Assembly (NCBI GenBank): GCA_963834365.1
Contig: CAWIBS010000026.1
Span: forward strand, 4,162 to 68,161
Reading direction: 5' to 3'
Length of the DNA stretch: 64,000 nucleotides
DNA from: CAWJAP01 sp963834365
GTDB taxonomy: Bacteria > Acidobacteriota > Vicinamibacteria > Vicinamibacterales > Vicinamibacteraceae
Below are positions 9,494-18,445 of this stretch, piece by piece. The position numbers and the translations under genes were made by a program. Numbering within the stretch: position 1 is the first letter of the stretch; the number at the start of each line of letters is the position of its first letter. Under the pieces are notes generated by a model that was given only the letters and a program-made list of their open reading frames with translations, made no database searches and was not told the origin of the DNA.

Positions 9494-10543
9494 GATTGCC
9501 TCCCGTCGCCGTGTCGCTGCGGCTCGTCGCGCTCCAGCAGCGCGCGATCCCATCGGCCGAGGTCCGCGGCGGCTTCATAGGTGGACTGGAGGAACTCGAG
9601 CAGCGTATCGTCCGGCGACGCGGCGGTGCGCACGGCGTCGTACGGCAGCAGGAACTCCCGGAGATCCTGGCTGTAGAAGGCGCCAGCCGGCGCCGGCTTT
9701 GCGTCGGCGAAGCCCGGCGGCTCCGGGTAGGCATAGGAATAGAACGCGGGATACGGCACCACGCCGCCGCCCGGCCAGAAACCGCAGCTGCTGACTTCGT
9801 GGGAGTAGGCCTCGCGCGCCACGGCATCCGGAAGGTTCGGGACGCCACCCGGGTGCTCCGGCGCCCGCCGTCCCGAGAAGCGCGTCACCGCGAGATCGGG
9901 AGCGCCCCAGAAGAAATGCACCGGGCTGCACTTGCCGGCAAAGCGCGCGCGGAACCGGGTGAAGACGCGATGCGCCTGGAGCAGGATGCGCCAGAACCGG
10001 TTCGCGTACTCCGGGTCGTACGAGCGCATGCGTCTCGTCGGCGGCGAACGGAATGGGATCGGCGACCTCGTTCGGGCTGCCGTGAATCTCGACGACGATG
10101 TCGAGCTCCGCCAGCAGTCCCCGGAGCCGCGCGTAGAACGTGGACACGGTCTGCGGCTCCAGACGAAACCGTCCATTGCCGCCATCACTCGACAGGATCA
10201 CGAGGTGATGGTCGGCCAGATCGAAGTCGATCTGAAACGCGCGCGTGCCGTAGGGAATCGGCGAGGTCGTCAGACCCCGCGCGGTGACGTACAGCGGCAC
10301 GTGCCAGGAGTGGTTGATCCACGGGGTTTGCGCCAGGCGAATCTTCCCGGCGATTTGCGTCCACAGGTGCAGGGTGGTACAGGTGTCCTGCCAGGCCTCG
10401 AGCGGCAGGCTCGGCCAGGCGTCGGGACGTGAGGGGGCAGGCGTCGTCACGGGTCCTCCGGCAGTGATGAGTTCACTTGAGTTGACAACGGGTCCGCCAG
10501 TGGCCGGCTTCAGCCCGGACCCCGGAGGTAAGGCCTGCGCCAC
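9490..10543 (-). CDS. DUF5996 family protein (one apparent frameshift)
   Basis: About 350 residues. The N-terminal frame has the DUF5996 core WPSLPLEAWQDTCTTLHLWT, INHSWHVPLYVTARGLTTSP, FDLADHHLVILSSDG. Near 10,025 the frame moves: after PIPFAADETHA the chain continues as SYDPEYANRFWRILLQAHRV, PVHFFWGAPDLAVTRFSG, SCGFWPGGGVVPYPAFYSYA and EFLLPYDAVRTAASPDDTLL to the stop at 9490. Both halves belong to the same family, so one base is probably missing or extra. The GTG at 10543 is the farthest start; the first ~40 residues are low-complexity, so the true start may be later. Biochemical function unknown. Confidence 0.82.
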
Positions 10544-10560
10544 ATTGTCAACACAGTGAA

Positions 10561-12062
10561 TCAGTAGATCTGTCGTGTCCTGGCGACGATGGTTGCCGGC
10601 GGCGTCACGCCGGCTGCGATCATCACCTCGCGAACCGCCGCCTCGGTTTCAGGCGAGGGCTTGAAATTGCCGAACCGGTAGCCGACGGCGATGGCGAGCG
10701 GCGTCCATCCGAACTTGTCCGGCCGGTTCCACAGATCGACTCTCGCTCCCTTGGAGGCGAGGAACTTCACCACCAGCGGAAGGTTCTTGTAGGCGGCGGC
10801 ATGCATGGCGGTCTCGCCGTTGTCGTCGACCGCATTCACATCCGCGCCGAGATCGAGCGCCGCCTGCACGGCCTCCAGCACTTCGGCCTCGGTGCCCGCG
10901 TCCTCGCCGGGTGAGCGGGTGGCCAGTCCGGCCGCAGCCATGAGCGGGGTGCTGTTCTCGGCATTCGTCAGAGACGGACTCGCGCCCAGGGCGGCCAGGG
11001 TCTTCATCAGCTCGGTGTCCGCGGTCAACGCGGCCAGGAAGAACGGGGTCGCCCCGATCTCGTTCAGGCGTGTGTTGTTCAGATTGACCCGCTTCGTCAT
11101 CCGCGCGTTCACGCTCGCGCCATGGGAGGCGAGCTTCTTCACGAGCTCGATGCTGCTCATCGTCCCGGATCCTTCGGGAGCCGGGTCGTTGTCGCCGATG
11201 CCCGGCTTGCGGACGGCTGTGATCGCGTGCAGGGCCGTGTACCCGTCAGTTCGGCATTCGGATTGGCACCCGCGTCCAGCAACTGGGCGGCCAGCTCGTA
11301 GTGAGCGTTCGCGACTGCCAGGAGCAGCGCGCTGGCCCCGCCGGGCGGGAGTCGCCCGCCAAAGCCGCGTCTGCGTCCGCCGTCGATCGGTATGGTCTCG
11401 TTCACGTCCGCGCCCGCCTTCACCAGCACGCGCACCACCGCGGCGCGCCCCTCTCTCGCGGCGAACAACAACGGGCTGAAGCCAGAGGACAGCCGCGTCC
11501 GGAAATCGGCACCGGCGGCGATCAGCGCCTCGACGACCGGCGCGTGACCTTCCGCCACCGCCCACATCAGGGCCGTCTGCCCGCGCCGCTCGTCCTTGCT
11601 GTCGATACGGGCGCCGTGTGAGAGGAGCGCGGTCACGGCGGGGAGCCTGCCAGTGCGCGCGGCCGTCATCAGCGGCGTTTCCCCGCCTGGCAGGGCGGCG
11701 TTCGGATCCGCGCCCTTCGTCAGGAGGAGCTCGACCAGCGCGCCGTTGCCGTTCGTGCAGGCCAGCGAAAGCGGCGTCACTCCGTACCGGTTCGCCGTGT
11801 TCACGTCGGCGCCAGCCCGCACCAGCAGCTCCGCAATCTCCAGATCGTCCTGGTGCGCCGCCCAGTGCAGCGCGGTCATCCCATCCACCTGCGGCGTGTT
11901 CACAGCGACGCGCTGGGCGAGAAGCGCCCGGATTCTCGGCCGGTCCATCTGTTCCGCGGCATCCGCAAGGAGGGCGCGCGAACCCGCGCCGTCCAGGCCG
12001 GCCCCAGAGAGCAGGCACACGACCACGAGGATGGCGAACCGGTCAGAGGGAGAGCAATTCAT
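10561..12062 (-). CDS. Exported ankyrin-repeat protein (one apparent frameshift)
   Basis: About 500 residues. A signal peptide (FAILVVVCLLSGAGLDGAGS) is followed by consecutive ankyrin repeats of the form DGMTALHWAAHQDDLEIAEL and LLVRAGADVNTANRYGVTPL, seven or more before the break. Near 11,235 the frame shifts: after ELTGT the continuation is GYTALHAITAVRKPGIGDND, then more repeats to DKFGWTPLAIAVGYRFGNFK and the stop at 10561. The ATG at 12062 lies 20 bases inside the end of the DUF1552 gene, so translation is probably coupled. Ankyrin proteins bind partner proteins; the partner here may be the DUF1552/DUF1592 products. Confidence 0.85.
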
Positions 12063-13377
12063 CGACCTTGCCTTTGCTGTCGGCGAAGGCGTCCAGGCGG
12101 ACGCCCACCTTTTCGAGCAGGGTCAGGTGCAGGTTGGCCAGCGGCGTCGGCTCCGCATACTTGATGTGGCGACCTCCCTTGAGCGTGCCTGCGCCACCCC
12201 CGGCGACGAGAATCGGCAGGTTCACGTGGTCGTGCACGTTGGGATTGCCCATGCCGCTGCCATACAGATACAGCGCGTGATCCAGCAGGCACCCATCGCC
12301 CTCGGGAGTCGACTTCAGCTTCTCGAGAAAATAGGCGAACAACGACACGTGAAAAGCGTTGATCTTCGCCATTCTCGCGATCTTCTCCGGATCATTTCCA
12401 TGGTGGGTGAGGGGATGATGCGGATCGGGCACGCCGATCTCGGTGTAGGTCCGGTTACTCGTCTCCCGGGCGAGCTGGAAGGTGATGACCCTGGTGACGT
12501 CGCCCTGGAGCGCCAGCACCTGCAAATCGAACATCAACCGCGCATGGTCGCTGTATGACGCGGGCACGCCCACCGGGCGATCGAGATCGGGCAACTGGTG
12601 ATCGGCCGTCGAGGCCTCCGCCATCTGGATACGGCGCTCCACCTCGCGCACGGTCTCGAGATACTGGCCGACCCTGGTGCGATCCTCCGGCCCCAGCCGC
12701 TGCTGCAGGCGGGTGATGTCGTCGCGGACCCAGTCGAGGAGACTGGCCCGTCGCCGCAGGGCTGAACGGCGCTCGGCCGCGCTTCCGCCCTCACCGAACA
12801 GGCGTTCGAAGACGATGCGCGGGTGGGCCTCGGCGGGCAGCGGGGTGGTGGGCGACGACCACGAGAGGTTGTTCTGGTAGACGCACGCGTAGCCGTTGTC
12901 GCACTGGCCAACCGTCTGGAGCAGGTCCATCGACAGCTCGAGCGACGGCAGGAGCGTCTGGTGGCCAATCTGCTTCGCCGCAATCTGATCGACCGTCGTG
13001 CCGAGGTAGTAGTCCGTGCTCTCGGTCCACTTCGCCTTGGCCGCGCTCAGGAACGCGGCGTTGGAGGTCGCATGCGTGCCGGGATAGGCGTTCTTCAACT
13101 CGAGGTTCGTGATCACCGTGAGCCTGTCCGCCACCGGCCCGAGCGACTGGAGCGTCGGAGACAGCTCGATCGGCCCGCCTTCACCGGGCGGAAGCCAGCG
13201 GGGAAGGTCGCACCCCATCGGCATGTAGACGAACCCCAGACGCCGCACCGGCGCGGCCGGCGTCCTGGCGAGGGGGGTCATCGAGGGCACCATGGCGTCG
13301 AGCAGCGGCAGCGCGACGCTGGCGCCCAATCCGCGCAGGAACGTGCGGCGCGGCAAGGCCTGTCTGGTGATGATCAT
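12043..13377 (-). CDS. Tat-exported DUF1552 protein
   Basis: 444 residues from ATG 13377 (GAGGAAG upstream; ATGA overlap with the DUF1592 stop). Signal: ITRQALPRRTFLRGLGASVA, twin-arginine. The body matches DUF1552: RLGFVYMPMGCDLPRWLPP, LTVITNLELKNAYPGTHATS, STDYYLGTTVDQIAAKQIGH, ELSMDLLQTVGQCDNGYACV, HHPLTHHGNDPEKIARMAKI, HALYLYGSGMGNPNVHDHVN, LPILVAGGGAGTLKGGRHIK. It always accompanies DUF1592-type cytochromes in planctomycetes and acidobacteria; no reaction is established. The Tat signal suggests folding, perhaps with a cofactor, before export. The frame remains open far upstream of 13377, but that part is the antisense of DUF1592. Confidence 0.9.
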   Translation of the reverse strand: MIITRQALPRRTFLRGLGASVALPLLDAMVPSMTPLARTPAAPVRRLGFVYMPMGCDLPRWLPPGEGGPIELSPTLQSLGPVADRLTVITNLELKNAYPGTHATSNAAFLSAAKAKWTESTDYYLGTTVDQIAAKQIGHQTLLPSLELSMDLLQTVGQCDNGYACVYQNNLSWSSPTTPLPAEAHPRIVFERLFGEGGSAAERRSALRRRASLLDWVRDDITRLQQRLGPEDRTRVGQYLETVREVERRIQMAEASTADHQLPDLDRPVGVPASYSDHARLMFDLQVLALQGDVTRVITFQLARETSNRTYTEIGVPDPHHPLTHHGNDPEKIARMAKINAFHVSLFAYFLEKLKSTPEGDGCLLDHALYLYGSGMGNPNVHDHVNLPILVAGGGAGTLKGGRHIKYAEPTPLANLHLTLLEKVGVRLDAFADSKGKVDELLSL

Positions 13378-15777
13378 CGCGACTTCCTCATTTGAAACGG
13401 CGCGCTCTTCACGATGCCGAGCACGATCGAGGAGATGCGGAAATCCTGGGACCTGGCGTCGCGGACAATCGCGCGGATTGCCGGCGCGTCGTAGTACTCG
13501 ACGCCCCGTCCCGAGGCGTAGGTCAGGAGCTTCTCGGCAAAAGCGCCGACGAAGAGCTCCGGCCGCTGCAGCAGCGCCGCTTCGAGCCCGTCCACATCGG
13601 CGAATCTGCTGCCGTCGGGCAAGCCGCCCGAGGCGTCGATGGGTGTGTCCGCCTCGACGTTTCGACGCCGGCCGATGGCGTCGAACTTCTCGAGCGACAG
13701 GCCCACGGGATCCATCAGGTTGTGGCACGCGGCGCAGGTGGCGTTGCTCCGGTGTTCGGCCAGCCGTGTGCGAACCGAGAGGCGGCCGTCCACGGTGTTG
13801 TCCTTCAGCGCCGGGACGTCGGGCAGCGGCGGCGGGGGAGGCACGCCCAGGAGGTTCTCGAGAATCCATTTCCCGCGCAGGACGGGGGACGTCCGGGTCG
13901 CATAGGAGGTGACCGTCAGAATGCTGCCGTGACGAAGGAGCCCGCCGCGCCAGTTGTCATCGCCGAGCGTGACCCGCCGGAAGCGGCTGCCGTACACGTG
14001 CGGGATGCCGTAATGCTTGGCCAGCCGCTCGTTGACGAACGTGTAGTTGGTGCGCAGCAGATCGAGCACGCTGCGATCCTCGCGCAGGATGCTGTCGAAG
14101 AACAGCTCGGTCTCCCGCCGAAACGCCTGGCGCAGATTGTCGTCGAAGTCCGGGAACAGCCGCATGTCCGGCGTCATCGACTCGAGGTTGCGCAGGTGCA
14201 GCCACTGCGCCGCGAAGTTGCTGACGAGCGCATCCGAGCGAGGGTCGGCGAGCATGCGTCGAACCTGCCGTTCGAGCACTGCCGGCTGTGTGGAGCTTTC
14301 CCGCGCTGGCGACGTCGAGCAGCTCATCGTCCGGAATGCTGCTCCACAGGAAGAACGAGAGCCGGGACGCCAGCTCGAGATCCCCGATTCGATAGGCCGT
14401 ATCCGGCGGGATGCCGGCGGGGTCGTGTTCGACGCGAAACAGGAACTGCGGACTCACGAGAACGGCCGAGAGAGCCATCTCGATGCCGGCCTCGAAGCCG
14501 GCGTCGGCCCGCGCCGTCCGGTAGAGCGCGAACGGGCCCCGGAGGTCGGCATCGGTCACCGGGCGCCGGTAGGCCCTGCGCATCAGCGACGCGAGAATCC
14601 GCCTGGCGGCGCGATCCTCCTGGCCCGGACTCGCCGGCCGGGAGACGAAGATGCGGCGCCGGCTGGGCGTGTCTCCGGGACCTTTTGCCGCGTACGGGCC
14701 GAGGATCGAGATCGCGTAGACGGCCGGCTGGATCCGGGGATGCCGGTAGGAATTGAAGTGCGTCTGGTAGGGCTGACGCGCGGTTTCGAGCAGCACGGAC
14801 GGCTTCTTCAGGAACGCCACGCCGATCAGGTGCGGACCCGCGCGCACGGGAACGCGCATCTTCACATGCTGATCGACCGTGGCGTGGGAGGGCTGATCCG
14901 CGTCGGCGAGGCCGGCCTCGCGCTGAGGGGGCTTCACTTCGAAGACCTGCAGCCGCTCGCGATCCAGCAGCAGCTCGAGATCGTGCGGCTCGCTCAGACC
15001 CTCGACGAGCTCGTCGCGATCCCGCGTCAGTCGAACCTGGATCTCGTAATCGCCGTCGAGCGGGAACGTGTAGCGGACCACGGCGCCGCCGCGGGTGCCG
15101 ATCGGCAGCCCGTCGAGATGCTCTTCTTGCGTGAGGTCGGGCCGAATCCTGATGGTGTCGCCGCCCGGAGACCGGCCGGAACGTCCGACCGCCGCGCGGC
15201 TGACCGTCTCGGCCGCCGAGATGTACCGATCCAGCAGCGTCGGCGACAAGTCGCCGACCGTCACGTTGTCGAAGCCGAAACTGGACTGATCGGGGGGCAG
15301 CAGCGACGCGACATCGACCTCGACGGCGACGAGATCGCGGATGGCGTTCTGATACTCCGTTCGTGTCAGCCGCCGGATGGTCGCCGTTCGCCCCGGATTC
15401 GGCTTCGCGGCGGCGGCGCGGTCGAGCGATCCCTCCAGGGACGCGATCGCCGCGTCGTACACGGCATCGTCGGGCCGCGGCCGACCGACCGGCGGCATGT
15501 GACGGGCGCGCAGCTTCCGGACGACCTTCTCCCACACGTCCGGATGCCGGGCGACATCGTGCGCGGCAATCGTATCGAGAACGAGCCCGCCCTTCTTCTT
15601 GTCCTCGTCGTGACACGACGCGCAATACTCGTCCACGAGGGCCAGCCGGGCGGCGGACGTGAGGGATGCGCCGGCAGGCGGCTGTCGTGCTTCCAGCGCG
15701 ACGACGAGAGTGCCGGTCGCCACGACACCCGCCACGCCGACCGCAGCCGACGCCCAGCAGGCGCTGCGTGCGCGCAT
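13374..15777 (-). CDS. DUF1592/DUF1588/DUF1585 c-type cytochrome (one apparent frameshift)
   Basis: About 800 residues. A signal anchor (VGVAGVVATGTLVVALEA) is followed by a Planctomycete-type cytochrome c motif CASCH near residue 53 with Met-containing HMPPVGRP. Then come DUF1587 (LTRTEYQNAIRDLVAVEVDV), DUF1595 (LMRRAYRRPVTDADLRGPFA), DUF1592 (LSAVLVSPQFLFRVEHDPAG, SRLSFFLWSSIPDDELLDVA), DUF1588 (GGLLRHGSILTVTSYATRTS, RSNATCAACHNLMDPVGLSL) and DUF1585 (LLTYASGRGVEYYDAPAIRA). The second CAACH is a possible second heme site. The frame changes near 14,290-14,330, after LHTAGS, resuming at PAVLERQVRRMLADPRSDAL. Likely a periplasmic redox protein working with DUF1552; substrate unknown. Confidence 0.88.
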
Positions 15778-16093
15778 GCCGGCAATGATACGCGCCGGGT
15801 CCGTCAGCGTCGAGTCGTGAACGAGCTCGAGTGTTCGGGATTCAGGGCCCGGACGTTGTCCCCAGTGAGCGCCACATCGTCAACACGAGTGAGCCGTGGG
15901 TCAACCGGAATTCAGTTGCATTGGTAGTCGCAGTGTCCGCATCTAGGCGGCTCCCGGGGTCCGGCTGAAGCCGGACACTACGTTGCCAGTCGTAGTGTCC
16001 GCCTTTAGGCGGACTTCGGGGTCCGGCTGAAGCCGGACACTACGTTCAACCAGTGAACGCCGGGCTTGGGACAGATGCCGTCGGGAGAACCGG
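15778..16093. other. Divergent intergenic region with palindrome cluster
   Basis: This 316-base gap separates the divergent DUF1592 and alpha/beta-hydrolase genes, so it must carry promoters for both, but I cannot pick out convincing -35/-10 boxes. Its second half is taken up by four copies of the palindromic repeat described separately. No small gene is evident. Confidence 0.5.
15923..16045. repeat. REP-like palindrome cluster (GTCCGGCTGAAGCCGGAC family), four copies
   Basis: GTCCGGCTGAAGCCGGAC occurs at 15959-15976 and 16021-16038, each followed by ACTACG. A sister form GTCCGCCTTTAGGCGGAC lies at 15997-16014 in inverted context (preceded by CGTAGT). A degraded copy lies at ~15930-15952. 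Alternating orientation and paired spacing resemble bacterial REP/BIME elements. Other copies are at 18,254, 32,283, 46,010, 53,773-53,914 and 55,537-55,607. Confidence 0.85.
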
Positions 16094-17125
16094 ATGGTCA
16101 CGCGACTGTTTGTCATTCACGGAATGGGCGTGTTCGACGACTCATGGGTCGAGCCGGTCGAGGCGCAGCTCTCGGAGATCTATGGCGGCTACGAGACGCT
16201 GTCGTCCGTGCCGCAGAGCAGCCGCTTCACCATCCATCCGATCCGATACGACGACATCCTCACCGACCTGGTGAAGAAGTGGCAGGACGACGCGAATGCG
16301 ATCTCCAGGCTGTCGGCAGGTGTGAACGCCGCCACGGCCGAAGCGCTCGTCGGCTGGCTGAAGACGGCTGGCACCGGGTTCGTGTGGAGCCACGCGGCCG
16401 ACGTCCTGCTGTACCGGTGCTTCTCCGACGTGAGGGAAGCGGTCGTGGTGACGGTGGCCAACCAGATCGTGAAAGTGATCACCGATGATCTCAACACGCT
16501 CCAGGAGTCGCGTTGGGGCGTGCTCGCCCACTCGCTCGGGACCGCCGTGGCGCACGATGCCCTGCACGCGCTCTGGACGACGGTATTTGCGGATGGGAGC
16601 CGATTCGATCCCGCCGACGTGAAGGCGTCCTTCGTGATGATGGTGGCCAACGTGAGCCGGATCCTCGAGACCGACGTGGACGCGCTGACGTCGGTCGTGC
16701 AGCCGGGCAGGCCGTCGAACGCCGACCGCGGGTGCCTGAACTATGTCACCGCCAGGCACGCGCTCGACCCGTTCACGATTCCCCGCATGTTCGACCCCGA
16801 ACAATGGCCCGACGCCGCGACGGTCGCGCAGGGACGTTACCTGTCCGTGCGCGTCAATCACTTCCGCGAGCGGAACATCCACGGGCTCCGGCACTACCTG
16901 GCGCATCCGGCGGTCCACATTCCGCTGATGCGGCTGCTCGCGGATCGGAAGAGCGTCATCCCGGTGTCGGAAGAAAAGGCAGCGCTGACGGCGTTCACGG
17001 ATTTCGGCGAGGTCCCTCCCGAGGTGGCGACGACCGAGCTGAAGCGGCTGGAACTCATGCAGCCTGCGCGCGCCGATACCTGGATCAAGCTGCGTGCGAT
17101 CTGGGATGCGTTCTTTTCGGTGTGA
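16094..17125 (+). CDS. Alpha/beta-hydrolase-like protein of unknown function
   Basis: 343 residues, no signal peptide. Near the N-terminus MVTRLFVIHGMGVFDDSWVE has the HGxG-like oxyanion turn after a first beta strand. Around residues 139-148 GVLAHSLGTAVAHDALHAL is a nucleophile elbow (A-H-S-L-G) with Ser as candidate nucleophile. Downstream MMVANVSRILE, KSVIPVSEEKA and the C-terminal helices have no motif I recognise. It fits an intracellular lipase- or esterase-like fold. The next gene starts two bases after its stop, so the two are likely one transcript. GTGA-type spacing at 17,120-17,129 supports coupling. Confidence 0.6.
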   Translation: MVTRLFVIHGMGVFDDSWVEPVEAQLSEIYGGYETLSSVPQSSRFTIHPIRYDDILTDLVKKWQDDANAISRLSAGVNAATAEALVGWLKTAGTGFVWSHAADVLLYRCFSDVREAVVVTVANQIVKVITDDLNTLQESRWGVLAHSLGTAVAHDALHALWTTVFADGSRFDPADVKASFVMMVANVSRILETDVDALTSVVQPGRPSNADRGCLNYVTARHALDPFTIPRMFDPEQWPDAATVAQGRYLSVRVNHFRERNIHGLRHYLAHPAVHIPLMRLLADRKSVIPVSEEKAALTAFTDFGEVPPEVATTELKRLELMQPARADTWIKLRAIWDAFFSV

Positions 17126-17126
17126 C

Positions 17127-18203
17127 ATGCGCCCGCTCGTGATCGCACACGCCCGCGCTCTGCTGGTTCCATGGGTCCTGGCCGCCGGCCTGCTGGTCTG
17201 CTCGGAGTCGGACGCGCAGACCTGCAATCGCACGGCACCGGCTGCGACGGCCGATGCGGCGGAGGCACAGGTCGAGGCGCTCAGCGACGCCGGTTGTCTG
17301 GGCAGTGCTGCCTGTAACTCGCCGATCTGCAAGACCGTCAGACCGCTCCTGGAGCAGGAAGCGCCGAGCCGCACCCAGGTCGCCGACGGGCTCGCGGCGG
17401 TGCTCCGGGAAGCCCGGACGCTGGCGGACGCTGGCGACCCGGGCCAGACCCTCCTGACGCAGATGGGGCTGTCACTGGCGCAGTTCAGTGAGAACGGCCG
17501 CACGGCGGCGGCAGCCTGGACGATCGAGGATCTGGTGCTCTTCGCCGATGAACCGCATGAAATCGACATCCGGGCGTGGCTGAAACGGTGCACCGACACC
17601 AACACTTGCACCGCGGCCTCCAGCCGGGCACAGAAGGTCATCGAGCTGGCAACGCTCTTCCGCCGCATCCTCACGAAGGCCAACGAGCCGGTCCGCAATG
17701 CCTTCGCATCACAGCTCGAGCGCCTCGACCGGCAGTGGCGCGCCTATCTCGGCTCGTCGCGAGGCCAGTATCCATGGGAGCTGGCGCTGAACAGTGCCCT
17801 GTACCGCAAGACGGCACGGTTCGACGCACCGCCCACCTCGCAGTGGATCTTCGCGCATCCCGGCGCAGCCTTCGAACTGACCGGCAACGCCCCCGACCGT
17901 CAGCCGTCGGAGTCGCTGCTGCTCGAGCTCGCGGGCATCTACCGCTGGACGTGGAAGGACGAGAAGATGCGTCAGCGCTGGGGCGGATCGGTGACGATGG
18001 CCTGGCGCGATACGGGGGAAGGCCGGAACAGGCTCGGATACGGCGTGCTCGCCTATCTCCCGCGCGCATCGACGGTCGGCTACGTCTGGCGTCCGCAGGA
18101 CGGGGGCGACGAACACGCACTCGTACTCAGCGCCGATCTGGTGAAGTTCCTGCGCGGCACCGATGGCATCAAGCAGCGTCTGATCGGCGGCGCCTCCAGG
18201 TAG
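17127..18203 (+). CDS. Exported protein of unknown function
   Basis: 358 residues from ATG 17127. The signal peptide is LLVPWVLAAGLLVCSESDAQ. The mature N-terminus is rich in Cys (C-N, GCLGSAACNSPICK), and another pair lies in RCTDTNTCTAASS, suggesting disulfides in the periplasm. The C-terminal half (QYPWELALNSALYRKTARFD, WIFAHPGAAFELTGNAPD, ELAGIYRWTWKDEKMRQRW, AYLPRASTVGYVWRP, HALVLSADLVKFLRG) looks like an antiparallel beta-barrel or lipocalin-type fold. I know no family. Follows the alpha/beta-hydrolase gene by two bases. Confidence 0.6.
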   Translation: MRPLVIAHARALLVPWVLAAGLLVCSESDAQTCNRTAPAATADAAEAQVEALSDAGCLGSAACNSPICKTVRPLLEQEAPSRTQVADGLAAVLREARTLADAGDPGQTLLTQMGLSLAQFSENGRTAAAAWTIEDLVLFADEPHEIDIRAWLKRCTDTNTCTAASSRAQKVIELATLFRRILTKANEPVRNAFASQLERLDRQWRAYLGSSRGQYPWELALNSALYRKTARFDAPPTSQWIFAHPGAAFELTGNAPDRQPSESLLLELAGIYRWTWKDEKMRQRWGGSVTMAWRDTGEGRNRLGYGVLAYLPRASTVGYVWRPQDGGDEHALVLSADLVKFLRGTDGIKQRLIGGASR

Positions 18204-18253
18204 GTGAACCCCGGAATTCGCGACGAACCCTGCCGCCCCAGCATGACGTAGCG

Positions 18254-18271
18254 TCCGGCTTCAGCCGGACC
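18254..18271. repeat. REP-like palindrome, single copy
   Basis: GTCCGGCTTCAGCCGGAC, preceded by CGTAGC, 50 bases after the stop of the unknown exported protein. Same family as the 15.9-kb cluster, opposite orientation. Confidence 0.8.
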
Positions 18272-18445
18272 TTGGCGCCCTGAAGAGCACGACGACTGTC
18301 AGGCAAGTGAGCTCCGGCTCTCCCGCGTCAGCCAGCGCGTGGCCGCTGGCTGGCGTCAGCCGATGCCATTGCGGTAGAGACGGCGATCCGGCACACTTCT
18401 CCGCGGCGTCTCATCGCAGAATCAAGGTGGGCCGGAGGAGCGTTA

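Noticed and set aside
16142..17698. Minus-strand frame of about 518 codons
   Set aside because: Antisense to the alpha/beta-hydrolase-like gene and the start of the exported unknown; shadow.
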